64,000 bases of DNA from Apodemus sylvaticus (lineage: Eukaryota > Chordata > Mammalia > Rodentia > Muridae). Both the position numbers and the translations under genes were made by a program. The stretch spans positions 10,231,527 through 10,295,526 of the forward strand of contig NC_067491.1 in assembly GCF_947179515.1 (NCBI RefSeq), written 5' to 3'. Numbering within the stretch: the first letter of the stretch is position 1; each line of letters opens with the position of its first letter. Shown one piece after another: positions 33,336 through 47,471 of this stretch. Under the pieces are notes generated by a model, which saw nothing but the letters and a program-made list of their open reading frames with translations, was not told the origin of the DNA and searched no databases.

Positions 33336-36300
33336 CTTGCAGAGATAGAGAGGTAATATTTACTGTAAAAATCATTTAGAAAACATCAGACCCTATTGTA
33401 ATTTCAGCAGTAATTTCTAGAACTGTGGCTCCACAGTCTTAGTAAATCTTGTTGAGAGCTGTGGCTCCTCCCTCTGTGCTACAGGCTCCTGAGCTTTAGC
33501 CTTGGAATGTAATGGATGCCTTCTGTGGTATTTTTATTGGGAGAAAACACTCTTCCAACAGGTAGCTTACAAAGTTCTAGAACTCACTCCACTCCTAATC
33601 CTGGAACTCTCCTTACAGCTCTAGTGCAAGATATTGTATGTGGCACATGTTCCATAAGGATTTGCTGAATTTGTCTTACTGGGACTAGACAGATGGCTCA
33701 GTGGTTAAGACCACTGGCTGTTCTTCCAGCGGACATGGGTTGATTCCCAGCACCCATATGGTGCTCTAAACTCTGTAACTCAAATCGAAGAGGACAGGGT
33801 GCCCTTTCTGGCTTTCACTGGCACCAGGGACACGAGAACCACATACAGGCAGACTCACACTGTCACACCTGGTGATAAGCACCTTCACTACAGAGCCATC
33901 CTGCCGACCCTGTCTCTCTTGATATCACAGAGTCAATAAAGCATAGATGACAAATAGTGGTTCCGGGCTGTGCACCTCCGAGCTTTCTGCTGTTACCTGG
34001 TGCCTTGGTAGAGTGTTTGCCCAAATCAGAGGTTCCCCCTGGCAGAGCTTTGGTTCTGTGTTAATTGGTGGCTGCTGAAGACTCAGTGACAGAATGCCTT
34101 CCACTGCCACAGCAGGACTCTCTGTCCTTTTATTAGGGATCTGAGGCTAAGATTCTTGCTTCTGTGTGTGGATTCAGACCTCATATTCAGGACAGTGAAG
34201 AATAGAGGCCGGAAAATCTAGCTGTGCTTAGTTGAAAGCTGTTTTAGTGTAGAAGTTTATAATGTAGTACTATTATTTCCCCCATGATGGGTGGTCTTTC
34301 TCTCAAGAGTACAATAGAATAAATTCCTGTTTTATATATTGAAATCATAAGAATAGAGACAAATACATGATTGTTTGCATTGTATCGATTACTTCACAGC
34401 ATTGTGCTTTGATGACAGAAATAAAGACACTGTCTATGACTTTAAATCATCTTTAGTCTTTTTCTCTCTTTTCTTCAAGGTACTTTTAACCAAGAACAAA
34501 ACTAGTTTGTGCTAATAGTCCAGACCATCTTATTAATCTCTTAAGAGTAAAACATGGAAAAAAAAACTAACAAAAATACCTTTCTTTTCATGAAATTAGC
34601 TTGATTGAATAAAATATAACCTTTACAACAGTGTAGGAATCTTTGCATCTTTCAACATACTACTTTAAATATCTTATAGAGAGGCACATCTAGAACCTAG
34701 CACTTAGAAGGCTGAAGCAGGAGGCTCTCCAGTTCCACACCAGACAGAGCTACATAACAAGATTCTGTTTCAGAAGAAAAAGAAGGCAGGTGTAGTGTCA
34801 CCCACAGCACTTGGGAGGCAAAAGTAGTCAGGTCTCTTTGAGTTTGAGGCCAGCTTCAGGCTGGCCTGGGCTACCTATCAACACACTGTCTCAAAGAAGA
34901 AGAGAATGAGACAAATCAGTCTCACTTTACACATGAGGAGGTTCAGAGGGTTCAGTACGATGGCAAAGCTGGAAGTGGAGGGACTGGATGTGACTCCCTG
35001 TGTACTCGTCTATAAGTCTCTCCTCTCCATAGCATCCTGGAGATGCCTCACTGTTACTATTGTCTGTCTGCATCATTGCTTAGGGCTGTTGACCATTCCT
35101 TCCCCCTTGAAGCGTTTTCAGTTTGAGGTTTGTAGCGCACGCACTGTTAGTGTCTCCTCTCTCAGGAGTCCTGTTCTTTATGTGTGGCTGTATCCTGGAT
35201 TGTCTCCAGCGCTTTCCTCACACTCTGCCCTGCACGCTGCCACTCCCCTTGCTTGTGGCCTTACTGATGCCAGTGGCTTTATCTGTGCCATCCACTCTGG
35301 TTTCCACCAGCTTGTAACACCTACCAGAATATCTCCACATAGTTCAGATAGACTTCTTGTCATTGGGCCGCCTTTGTGACAGCCCTGTCCTTTGTCTTGT
35401 TCCTGGTCACATCACGTTGCTTACGTTACTGTGTATGGCTGCCTTTGCCCTCTGGCTGCTTCCTGTCCTTACTGGCTTTCTTCTCCCCATTTTCTCATGT
35501 ACTGTCCTACCCTGGGTTTTAATATCATACCTGACTTTTGATGCTTATCAAGGACATAAGTAACTTAGCACTCTTGGTTGCTACCATGTGATCATTAAGT
35601 TCCTTGGGATAGCACTCATACCTGCTGGTGTCCTCATCCTTACACGCTTTATTTAGGCAGCGATCATACGGTACTCTTCCACCTGCCCCTGCTTCTTCAT
35701 ACGGTACTCTTCCACCTGCCCCTGCTTCTTCCACCTTTCATACTTTGGATCCTGAGGTCCCCTATACTAGTTTGCCATTGGCTCCTTCCTCCCCACCCCC
35801 ACCCCGCCCATTTAGAATCCTGTCTTGTATTAACTCCATCCTGAGTTCTTCCCAGCCCATTTATCATCAAGTCAGTCCCAGGTACTTTCACTCACCCCTT
35901 GTCCGTCCATCCGTCCGTCCATCTATCCATCCGTCCATCCATCCATCCATCCGTCCGTCCATCCATCCATATATCTGCGAGATTATCTGTGAACACTTAA
36001 CCGTGCACCAAGTGCAAGCTGGCTGCTGAGTAAAAGCCCCTGCCCAGGCTCCCATGTTTGTCTGTCTAGTGTGCTCTCCTCTGCGCAAACCAAACCAAAA
36101 AACCTTTCCCTTAAGCTTATTGCATAAGCTATTTTCTTTACCTCTTACACGTTTCCTTCTGTTGTGCTTTGAGTTTTTCCTGCTCTTTCGTAATTAAGTC
36201 CTAAAGGATTACTATTGCATCTCACCTATCCAGCCACTGTGGCTATATACCCAGGACTTGTGAACTAGATCCTTTACTGAAGTGTAAAGTTTGAAGCTAG

Positions 36301-39300
36301 GGCTGGGAAAGAGAGAGGCATGCTGGCATGCCCTATGGATATTAGCCACCTCTCTGCCCCCTGCATTCCAGTCTTCCATTTTACTTACTAAGGGAAGTGT
36401 ATTTCTTGGAAACCATGAATTGGGATTTTTCATATGTGGTGGTTGAAACTATAATTGTAGGATAATTGAACAATTGTAGGATAATTGAACATTACAGAAT
36501 TATTTTACTAATTTCAATATTTTAATGTGTAATTGTTTTTATTTTTGTTTTTGTTTTTGTTTTTTTTGGTTTTTTCGAGACAGGGTTTCTCTGTAGACCA
36601 GGCTGGCCTCAAACTCAGAAATCCGCCTACCTGTGCCTCCCAAGTGCTAGGATTACAGGCGTGTGCCACCACCACCCGGCTGTTTGTTTTTGAGACAGGG
36701 TTTTTCTGTGTAGCCTTGACTGTCCTGGAACTCATTCTGTATACCAGGCTGGCCTCGAACTCAGAAATCCACCTGCCTCTGCCTCCCAGAGTGCTGGGAC
36801 AAAAGGTGTGGCCACCACCGCCTGGCTGTGTAATTGTTTTATGAGAATATTGTCCCTTAAGGGCTGTTCTGTGTCATCTTAGCACTCTCAAGTGTGTATT
36901 TCACGTTAGGTCTTAGCATTTACCTGACTAAATGTAAAAAGTCTTCCAGGCATCCCCATACCTCCTTTGTGTCTCATGAACACGTTATGTTTTCTAAGTT
37001 GAAAACAAGTTAAATTTCACATTTTTTTCTTTAATTTGCATTTCACTGCTGTTCTCTATGAATAATTTAGAGAATAATGCTGTTCTCTAGGAATTTTGAA
37101 AAATTTGTTATAACTTTAGATTACTTTTCTCATGAGGTGCAAAAGATATATTTGTTAAAAGCAGAAACATGAGTTTTTATGAAAGGAAGCAACATTTAAA
37201 GCCAGGTGTTGGTTTTTTGTTTTTAAAACAGTCTCATGTACCCGGCTGGCCTTGAACTTATTTTTGAGTGAAGCTGGTCTTGAACTCCTGAACCTCCTGC
37301 TACCCTCACCCTCCTGTTGGGATGATAGACACGCGCCACCATTCCTAGTTTATAAACATTAAAGGAAAGGAATCTGGAGAGAACTCAGGTTTGGTTTCCA
37401 GCGCCCACATGGCAGTTCCCACCCATCCATAAGTCCTGTGCCAGAATGTCCAGCGCCCTCTTGTGACCTCTGTAAGTACTGAGCACGCACACAGTGCACA
37501 TACACATGCAGGCAGAGCACTCCTACACATTTAAAAAGAAATTCCACCTCTCCCCCCACGTCACAACATAAAGCATACTTCTAGTTAAAAATAAAGTAAA
37601 AAGGCTTCCAGGTTAAAATCCACGGAAAGACTCAGCTTTCTTTCTAGTTAGTGTCATAGGAATGTGGGGGGTGAACAGGTGCAGTTATTCTTGTTGCCAA
37701 GATTGAAGGCAGCCTGAGGATGAGCCTGTCATGTGGCAGATCCGAACCCACACCAGAGTGACAGAGCAATAAACCAGACATCCATCTAGTGGATTTGTGA
37801 GTTGGTGGGTCAGAGTTCTTGGGATTTTTTTTTTCTTTTTGTGAGGCACCTCTCTTTTAAGTGAGTTTGAATTTTCATACCATTTTAACTTTTCATTTAG
37901 AAACCTTTATTATGGCCCGGCGGTGATGGCACACGCCTGTAATCCCAGCACTCTGGGAGGCGGAGGCAGGTGGATTTCTGAGTGAGTTCCAGGACAGCCA
38001 AGGCTATACAGAGAAACCCTGTCTCGAAAAAACCAAGTCCTCCCCCCCCCCCAAAAAAAAAAGAAAGAAAGAAAGAAACCTTTATTATGTGGCTGCTTAT
38101 TTAAAAGGAGGTACGGTAAGCACTAATAATGTAAGGGCTTATGGTGAATGGGCGCTGCATTCCCAGTGAGAGGTCTGCACAGTACTGAAGGTGAAGAGCC
38201 TTTAGTGATGTGTGACTTAGACATGAATAGCTGTCCCGTAGAAAATGTGTCCCTGGTGACGCCAAAACAGTGTCCTCATGGAAAGAGCCTGCCCCACAGC
38301 CCTGAAGGTCCCATATTGTTGGCAGTGTGTGAGCCTCACAGAGCATCACAGCTGTGAGACTTAGGGTTTGGATTTGTGACTGTGTAGATGTTGTAATTTT
38401 AAGAAGTCTAGAGTTTCTTCTTTGACTCTTTCTTGTTGTTGTTTTGTTTGCTTGCTTCCCTGCTTCAGTGCTTCCTGCAGAATAGGAAGGGAAGTACCCT
38501 GTGACTAAATTACAGCTCTAACCCAAAGGGGGTGTTCTTTGCTGTGCGTATATATACTTAGTTTGTCAGAGTAGCGGCAGTTCTAGTAAATTTTTCCTTT
38601 TAGAAGATTTTCCTACACTTCTTAATTTTGAGGAATACTTCATTTGTCTGTTTGCTCATTCATTCATTAGCAGTGTTAGATACTGAACCCAAGAACATGT
38701 ATGCTAGGAAGCACAGTGCCGCCCACCTACTTCCCCAGCCCATAATTCTGAGATATGCAAATAAGGGGGGGATGCAAGTGACCCATTGACAGCTAAGGCA
38801 CTGAATAATGGAGGACGTGGTTATTCAATGGAAGACATGCTATTCAATTCAATCCCTGTTTGTGGGATGAAGATGCTCGTATGAGTGATTAGTGGCCAGA
38901 TGGGTAATGCTACTGTTCAGAACTAAATGAGAATTTGAATAAGATGAAACACAGTTTACTGGCTAAGGAGGTGGCCCTTCAGAATAGAGGAAGATGGTGA
39001 CTTGTTTGTTTGTTTATTGTCTTGAATTTAAGTATAAACACTCAAGTTGATTAAGCCCTACTCTTCAGGATATGGGTTAAGAACAGAGATATAATTTAGG
39101 ATTTGTAAGCATTTTGAAAATCATTAAAATCATAAAATTGTGGGATTGGTCATGAAGAGTTTTTGGAGTCAGAATGAGGCCAAGGCTCTTCTGCGTGAGG
39201 TACAGTGACTAAAAGAGACTCTCATCTCAATCGCGATGAGTATTAAATGCAGCAGGGTGTGAAAGACTTCCTCTGTCCCCCAGCTCTCTGTGCCCTCGGA

Positions 39301-40891
39301 AACACACCCGCATCATCTATGCAGGTCTAAAGAACTGGCAACTGTTCCCTGACTCTTCCTGAACTCAGGAGAGAAATTAACCAAGTTTATAGTTGATTTA
39401 TACAGTGAGTGATCATAGGAAGTACTTTACATTTTTATTAACATTATAAAAGATCTGTTTACTTTTATAATTTTTGCCTGCATGTCTGTCTGCGCACCAT
39501 GCGTATGTATTTCCATGGAGGCCAGAAGAGGCAGTTATATCACCTGAAGCTGGAGTTACAGGTTTTGTTGAACCCTGGTCCTCTGAAAGAGTAGCCAGTG
39601 CTCTTAACTGCTGAGCTGAGCTATTTCTCCGGTCATAATTTTTTGTTTTGTTTTGGGCTGGTGTTTCACTTAAGCCTAAACTAGCTGAGCGCAGGCATCT
39701 GTCCTGCCTCACTCATTCTTCCAGCTTAGTGAGAATAGAGTTGCCACCATTCCCAGCAGAAGACACTTTCCTCACATCTCTAAGCCTTTGTACAGAGATG
39801 CTTGTTTCTATAGACCTCATTTTCTACAGGTCTCTCTAGATTGTAACTAAGTTTTTCAAACCTTATTTTTAATGATGGTTCTTAAATGCTTTAACCTCCC
39901 TTCTAGCCCACCACCCACCAGAGGTAGTGGGAAAGAAAGGATATGGGGTAACTGGACCTGTTTGAAAGGTTCTTTGGAACAACTCCCATCTGTGTTGTCT
40001 GGAAATCAGCAGTTCAGTTCACAAGTTAGCAGGCAGTGGCAGCTCAATCCACTCGCAAACACTTCACAGATACACCAGCAGTCCAGTTTGATAGAGTTGG
40101 TTAGCAACAGCGGTGACTCTGCCTAGCAGACAGCCAGACCTCAGCCTCAGTTCAAGTCAGCAGCAGGGACCAGGAGGGACGCCAGGAGAAGTTCTTGGCT
40201 GTGCCTCTCTCAGGGAAGTGAAGATCAGCAAAGATGTGAGACCGCAAGCGTTGCCCAGCTGGCTGTACCAGCAGGCCAACCTGTCTCTGTCACTCTGTGG
40301 AGTCCTGTTTATACCCTCCACACATCACGTGGCCTCCACAGGCTCGCCTCTGCACATGTATTCAGTCAGCCTTAGTACATGGAAGAACTACAGCACACCA
40401 GCAGGGTTTTGGTGCCTTTCTTTCTATGGCTTCCTGACAAATGTAGCTCAACCACGCATTGCAAGGCGGTACATGCATGTCGTTAGCAAAGACTCCTTCA
40501 TCACATGTCCTTTCACGTACTTGCTTTAGCAGAACATCCTCCCTCCTGGGTTGCTTCAGCAAAACGTTCCTTCACGAGTCTGCCTGGGCCTTTCGCCTGT
40601 GCCAAGTTCAGTTAAACATTCCTTCACGTATTTGTCCCAGCCAACCGACTTTCCAGAGGACCCTTAGTTTCCACTTGAGTGGACGACGTAGGCTATGCTG
40701 GCATTACGATGGCATGAAGGAAGACTGCAGTTGGGTTGGGGGACTTTGATAGATGTGTTTTAAAAATAAACATGTTTAGTAAAATTTTCTAGCAACACAT
40801 GTTGTAAACAGTGGGGGATGATGAAGTAGGTCTAATGTCTAAGACAGTGAACAGTCTGGTGCTTCCTTACAGTTAGAGAGAACTGTGACTT

Positions 40892-40923
<32 letters not shown>

Positions 40924-43900
40924 TCGTGTGTTCGTGTGCACGTGTGCACTCAGGACTTGATGTTAGACTGTAGCACCCACATTGGATGGCTCACAAACAT
41001 AACTCCAATTCCAAGTGACTCAGTGCTCCCTCAGACCTCTATGACTCCCCACAAACACCTACATATAAATAAAATACATCTTTAAAATATAGAAAGCAAA
41101 AAGTAGAACTGGCTTGTTAGTTCGTGACAGTAATTTCACTTGATTTTGAGGCTTTACAGTGTGCAGTAGAGAAAGGGGAGATGTGTGCAAAGAGGAGAAG
41201 AATTTCGTTCTTCTCACTGGGTTTTTGCTTGTTGTATTTTGTGAATATATAATCTGTACAATGTTGAGGCATTCCAGGTATGCCTTAGGCATATGAAGAC
41301 ATCAGGCATGGTGCATTCTGCGTGTGAGTGGCCCAGATGACGATGGGGCTCCGTGTTGTGTGTGTGCCTCAAGGGTCTCTAGTCTGCAAAATGCACATGG
41401 GAGTGATTCTTTGTGCTTTGAATTTCGTGTTTATTTCTCACACAGAATTCCTGTTTATAGTAAGTTTTATTTTCTAATTATTTTTGTTCCTCCAGGCTGC
41501 TGAATCGGGAATAATAAAAGTTAAAACAATAGCTGCAAGAAACACCGAAATTTTAGCAGGTAATTTTTTTTTTTGGCTTTAAATTCAATTAGTAGTGAAG
41601 ATTTTACTAATAGTTAAATAGACTCTTAAAACTGTCAGTGCTTTGAGCATCTGCCTCCTGCACCAGAGTGTGGTGTTCATACACATGGTATAGAAGTGAA
41701 CTGATTGTATTTCCCAGAGGTGAAAGCTGTGGCATTCGTGCAGTGAGAGGCCTTAACGCCGCCAGTCCCTCTGAGCCAAGGTTTTCTTACTCGCCTTTGC
41801 TCTCCTCTCCACCCCCACTGCTCGGCCGACACACTCTACCCGCGGAGGGTACCCACGTGGCTGCTTTCACTGTGTTGACTGACAAGCTGTACTTTGACCA
41901 TCTTCAGCATCACACAGACAGTTCATGAGGTGATGCTGGGCGTGTCCCTACACTGACGTACAGCCTGGACCCAGGGCTGCGGCCACGAGATGGAAGAACA
42001 AGAAAATGGAGGGGTTTGTTTGCTGTGTGTTTGCAAACCTTCGCTGGACTGGGCATTCGGGAGTGATGGCCAAGGGCTTCTCTCTGACTGGCTCTTCTTC
42101 CCCATCTGCTCCCCATTCGTCTCCTTTGGTCCCTTCCGACCTTGCACAGCAGTGAGCATGGGTGAGCGGGAGTCGGGAGTCTGTCTTCTTGGCTCAGCAG
42201 ATTAAGGTGCCTGCTTCAGCAGCAGGGTTAGACGGAGCGGGTGTGTGCCTCGCTGTTTCGGGGCTGCACGCTAATTCCCCTCGAGTGCTCCGTGCTCAGC
42301 CTCAGTGCTCAGCCCTGCTGTGGCCCAGCTCCATGAGCCTTACAGCTCAGCAGTGCTGGAGAAAGGCAGGCTGGCCCACACAGCTTCCATATCACACTCT
42401 GGACATAAACCTTGAGTTAAAAAATTGGGAGTTTCTGATTTAGAGATGTTACCCCATTACAACGTGACATAAAGACTTAACAAGAGTGCCTCTCCCTTAG
42501 GCCTCTCCGCTTGACTGGAAATTGGCCAGAGGTTAGTTTTCCTAAGTCGTATCCTTCTCGCACAGCTTCTTCCCTGTCACTTAACTGTTTATCAAACGCA
42601 ACATACTTGTGTGACACTTGTCGCAGCAGGGAGTGGTGCTCTCTGTGTATGCAGGAGGGTGAAAGAAAGCAGAGGTGTGTGTTGGGACTGAGACTGTGGA
42701 TAAGGAGGTTTTGGAGGGGGATAGTGGGTGGACTGGCTGCTTATCCTGTGAGGTAGTGCTGTTTAAAGGTAATTTATGGCCTGGATGTTTAAACATGGAG
42801 ACTTATTACAGTTGAATCAGAATATCATTGTAAAATATTTACTTTTGCTGATATGATAACAAATCCTTAATTATTCTTCAGTAATACTTTTCATTGTTCT
42901 TATAGTTGATAGAAGATCGTCTAAGAGTCAGTTGTACTCTAGTACTGTGTACAGAGTGAAATATCTAAGCTTACAGAAGAATAAGAGACTTAGAGTTGTT
43001 GAGATGGCTGAGGGGGTGAAGGAGCTCGCCCCCAGCCTGAGGCCTCCCCTTCGGGTTTGACACCCACATGATGAAAAGAAAGAAGGACGGTTGCAGGTTA
43101 CTTCCTGACTTCCACATGTGTGCTGGGTACAGGCACACCCCTCTACCTGCAAAGTTATAAGTAAATAGATATTTTAAAGAATAAGACATTTTAATATGTA
43201 GCTACATTATTGATTTCATCGTAATATAGGTAATATTTCACATCACAGATCTTTATACTTTAGGCTACATATTTTCTAGGAACATTTATCTAAGGAGATA
43301 GATCAGCATTTAAACTTGTCCTCGTATGTTTGTTTATTATTTTATGAGTACTCTGTTGCATATACATCTGCATGCCAGCAGAGGGCGTCAGATCCCATTA
43401 CAGATGGCTGTGAGCAACCATGTGGGTGCTGGGAGTTGAACTCAGGGCCTCTAGAAGAGCAGCCAGTGCTCTTAACAGCTGAGCCATCTCTCCAGCCTTG
43501 TCCTAGCATTTTTTAATGATGTATTTATAGCGGTTGATACCTACGTATATTGATTTCATTGATATCTCGTCATTTTGAAAATCAAAGGCTCTTACAAAGT
43601 TTTAAACTGGTCAGTATGTAGTTTCTAAATTACCTAGTTAGTTCAGAATATAATTAATACTGAGAAATATTTTAATATTTTAATTCCCCAATAATTTTTT
43701 ATTTTTTTATAAGCTTTGAGACCATCAAATACTAATTTGGTCCTATAACAAATATCAAAGTTCCCAAACAATTGAGGACACTCCAGTGAGCCAGGATATT
43801 GAATTCTTACATGTCTCTGTATGTCAGAAACCATGAAGAATTATGGTGAAAGTTCGAGCCTTTGATTCGGATCCTCAAACCTGCTTTAAAGATGATCAGT

Positions 43901-46900
43901 GCCGTGTCTAGTCAACGTGGTGTCTTAGCGCCCAGGGATGACACTCCCCTTTCAGGATCAGTCTCTGCCTTACCCCCTGCTACTTCTCAGCATCCTCTTC
44001 TAATGTCTGCATCTCTTTGTTCTCTCTGCTGTCATGAACGCCGGCGTGAGTGGAAAGGCTGTGCCACATAACGCCAGCCTGACCAGATGCACACACCGTT
44101 ACCCACCTTCCATGCCACACCGAGAGCGAGAGACGACAGCGTAAAGACTTCCAGTTACAAACCCAATGCCTTAGTCTGGCGCTTGGCTGCTCTGTTACAA
44201 CTGACTTCTTGTCCTAGATTACAAGCTGCTAACATTCAAGAAGGCATGCGTAACATCGAAGTTATATCCTGCTTTTTAATGTATGTTTTGAGCAGGGAAG
44301 TCTTATCAAGTTGTAATAGCTTGAAAAGGTCTATATATAACTCTTAGCCCAAACCCTAGTGATTACATTTACCATTGCTGTTTACAATTAGTGTCAGTAC
44401 ATATGTAAAACCTTAATCATTATCTGTGATTGTGTTATCATCTCATAGTTCTCCTTTTCCTGTCAGTGTAGCCTTAATGCTAAAAGGTCTCTAAGTAGCA
44501 ATCAGCAAATATACTTCAGAATTTTTTCTGACATAAAAAGTAATTTACCTGTTTGTTTTAGAATCGTTTTATCAGTATATGTGTATTTGTGATACCTTAA
44601 AAAGTTACTTTATAATTTTATGTGTATGAGCATTTTACTTGCGTCTCTGTATCTGTACCATATATGTGCCTAGTACTCAGGAAGCCCCAGGGGTGCCCAG
44701 GCATTGGATCTTCTGGAACTAGAGTTCTGAGCAGTTAGGATCCTCTGTTTGGGTCCTGGGAACTGAGATAGGGTCTTAACTGCTGAGCCCTCTCTTAGTC
44801 GTGTACATGTTTAATGCCTATAGGACACACACAGTGTAGTCCTTGGAAGTCAACAGTTCCCTGAGAACCACAGGAGAAGGAAAGATGTCTGCTGTGCTCC
44901 CTCTGTGGGCTGCCTCGTGGGGTCCTCCTCTGTGGGCTGCTTCCTGGGGTCCTCTGTCCCGTTTATTCGTCTGCTCCCTCACCATGTCTTCCTTGCCAGA
45001 AACTTCCCTTCTAAAAGGACATGCGTTCTAAAACTAGAACCAGCAGTTTGATCTTTCTTTTGTTGTCAGAATTTGTCATATTACATGGGATCACTGAGCC
45101 CTTCCTTAATGTAGGCTGCGAAGTATATCACAGTACCAGCCTTTTGGGTATACACTTGGAATATGGTCAGATCATGGAGTCCGAAAAAGGACTACAGGCA
45201 CTCTCCTGGAAATCATGGTTGTGTGCAGACAGCTCATGAAGACCAACTTGGTCAAAATAAGTTCATGTGCCACTAGTCAGACTGCTGTGATGCAGTGTAA
45301 TAAGAAGAGACGCAGAGCTGTGGGCAGCACTGCTCGTAAGCTCAGGAAGAGGACAACGCACGTGCTGTCCTTTGGATTCCAGGAGGACTTAATCACAGTG
45401 GGAGGGGAGCTGGAGGTCAGGCGCGCAGATCTCACTCTGCTGAGACTGCTCACACTACTGCTTTGCTCACGTCTCCTACCACTCGAGAGCTTTATGGTAG
45501 AATACTTAGGGTCCTGCCGTGTGCAAATAGGGATATGTTGACTCCTTCCTTTCCTGTTTTATCCCTTTTCTTTCTTTCCCATGGTTTATTGCTCTAAGAT
45601 TTTGAGAACTGTATTGATTGGATAGGAATGGAAAGGAAAGAGAGGGCATCCCGGCCTGGTTCCTTGTTTAAAGAGGCCACTCTCATCCTCCCGTTCAGCA
45701 TAGCATCATGTGTGAGATTGCCGTCCACAGCCTCACGTGTGCAGAAACCCTGTTCCTGCTCTTCACCCAGGATCATGAAGGGATGCTCAACCTTGCCAGA
45801 CTGTATCTATTGAGATAGCATTTGACTCTGGTCCTTACACCTGTTTATGTGCTCTATTAAACTTGTTGATTATACATGCGGAATTATCTTTGTGTCTTTA
45901 GTGACGTGTATTTGATTATGGTATATGTTATTAATACTTTCTCCAACTTGGTTTGTATTTTATTGAGATCTTTGGCTTCTCTGTTCATCAGAGGCATCAG
46001 ACAAGAGTGTTTGAACTCATGTTTCTGTTAGGCTTTTACCTGACTTTGTGTCAGAGCAGTGCTAGCACCACAGAGCAGGTTTGCAGCGTTCCTCTGCTCT
46101 ATGAGTCAGCCTGAGGAACGCCTGTGCTAGCTCTTTGGTAAAGGTTTGGTAGAACGTGACCTGGATCCTGTCCAGTCTCAGGCTTTCCTTTTTCAAAACT
46201 CTTTGGATTTTTTGGTTTTTTCAAGACAGGGTTTCTCTGTATGGCCTGGCTGTCCTGGAACTCACTCTGCAGACCAGGCTGGCCTTGAACTCAGAAATCC
46301 GCCTGCCTCTGCCTCCCAAAGTGCTGGGATTACAGGCATGCACCACCACCGCCCAGCTTCAAAACACTTTATTACTGCTTCAGTTATCTTTTATGAATCC
46401 ACTTAAGTTTTCTATAGTCTCTTGAATTAATTTTCGTAAGTTGTATTTTTAGGAATGTCTCCATTTCTTGAATATTTTCAAGTTTATTGGATGATGTATT
46501 TTCAATGTATTCACAAATAATGCTTTGGATTTCATTGGTATTTATGTTCCATTTTTTCTCATATTATTAGTGTTTTTTTCCTTTGTCTTTCTTTGCTTTG
46601 TTGGTTCTATATTAAATTGCCCCCTGATCTTTGTTTCTTCCTATCTGCTTTTTTTGGGTTTCAATTGTTTATCTAGGACACTGAAGTTCATTGTTCAGTT
46701 ATTTGAAGTCTTTGTGATGTTAAAATGTAAGTGTTCATAACTATAAACTTCCAGTTGCAACTGCTGGCTTTGCTTTTGTAGTGGTGGGGTTTTTTTTTTT
46801 TTTTCTTTTTTTGCTTTTTGTATCTCAAATAACTTGTACTATCATTTGCATTTGATCATAGGAAAATTTTGTTCCTGATTATTTTAATTACCCACTGGCC

Positions 46901-47423
46901 ATTTAGGAATTTGTCGTTTGAGCTCTAAACATTTGTAGCTTTTCTGTGATTTCTCTTATTAATTTCTAATTTCATTCTATTATGATTCCATAATACATAA
47001 TTATATCAGTTCAAAAATCATATTTTAATTGCTTACTTCAATGTTTTTGCAATATTGCTGTGAAATTATTGTCTCCATATTTGAGTTAAGACATCCATGC
47101 TCAAGAAAGTAAGGGAATAGGAGGGGAACCCTTAGGACTCTGCTGCCCTCCTCCAGTGTGACTCCCCTCACCAAGCTGTGCTAGCTTAGCAAGTTATGAT
47201 ACTCCAGTGAGGGCTTTTATAGAGAATATTGTCGGAAGTTGTAGTTTTAGTTTGTCATTCCATCGTGTGTATTTTGGTAGGCAGAAAGTGGATTTAATTA
47301 TTCAATACAAAAATCTAAAAAACACTAGTTTTACACTTTTGTTGTACATGTGTAAGTACACTGTGCTTACCTCTCCATCTCCCTGCGGTTCTCTTTCAAA
47401 CAGTCAGGTCTTGCATTTGTTGC

Positions 47424-47471
<48 letters not shown>

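Larger units (their letters stand above)
31598..41495 (+). other. Mon2 intron 1 (9.9 kb)
   Basis: Holds mostly SINEs (annotated separately), decayed SINE-like pieces at 32160-32275, 33150-33250, 34680-34910, 37200-37340, 38650-38745 and 40940-41090, (CT)n(CA)n at 33282-33334, a (CCAT/CCGT)n tract at about 35900-35970, a 33-bp tandem duplication at 35665-35730 and a probable LTR at about 39880-40690. No additional exon recognised. Confidence 0.8.

Noticed and set aside
45215..45541. 108-codon open frame in Mon2 intron 2
   Set aside because: Basic, without recognisable domains or conserved splice signals. No evidence for an exon or processed pseudogene.
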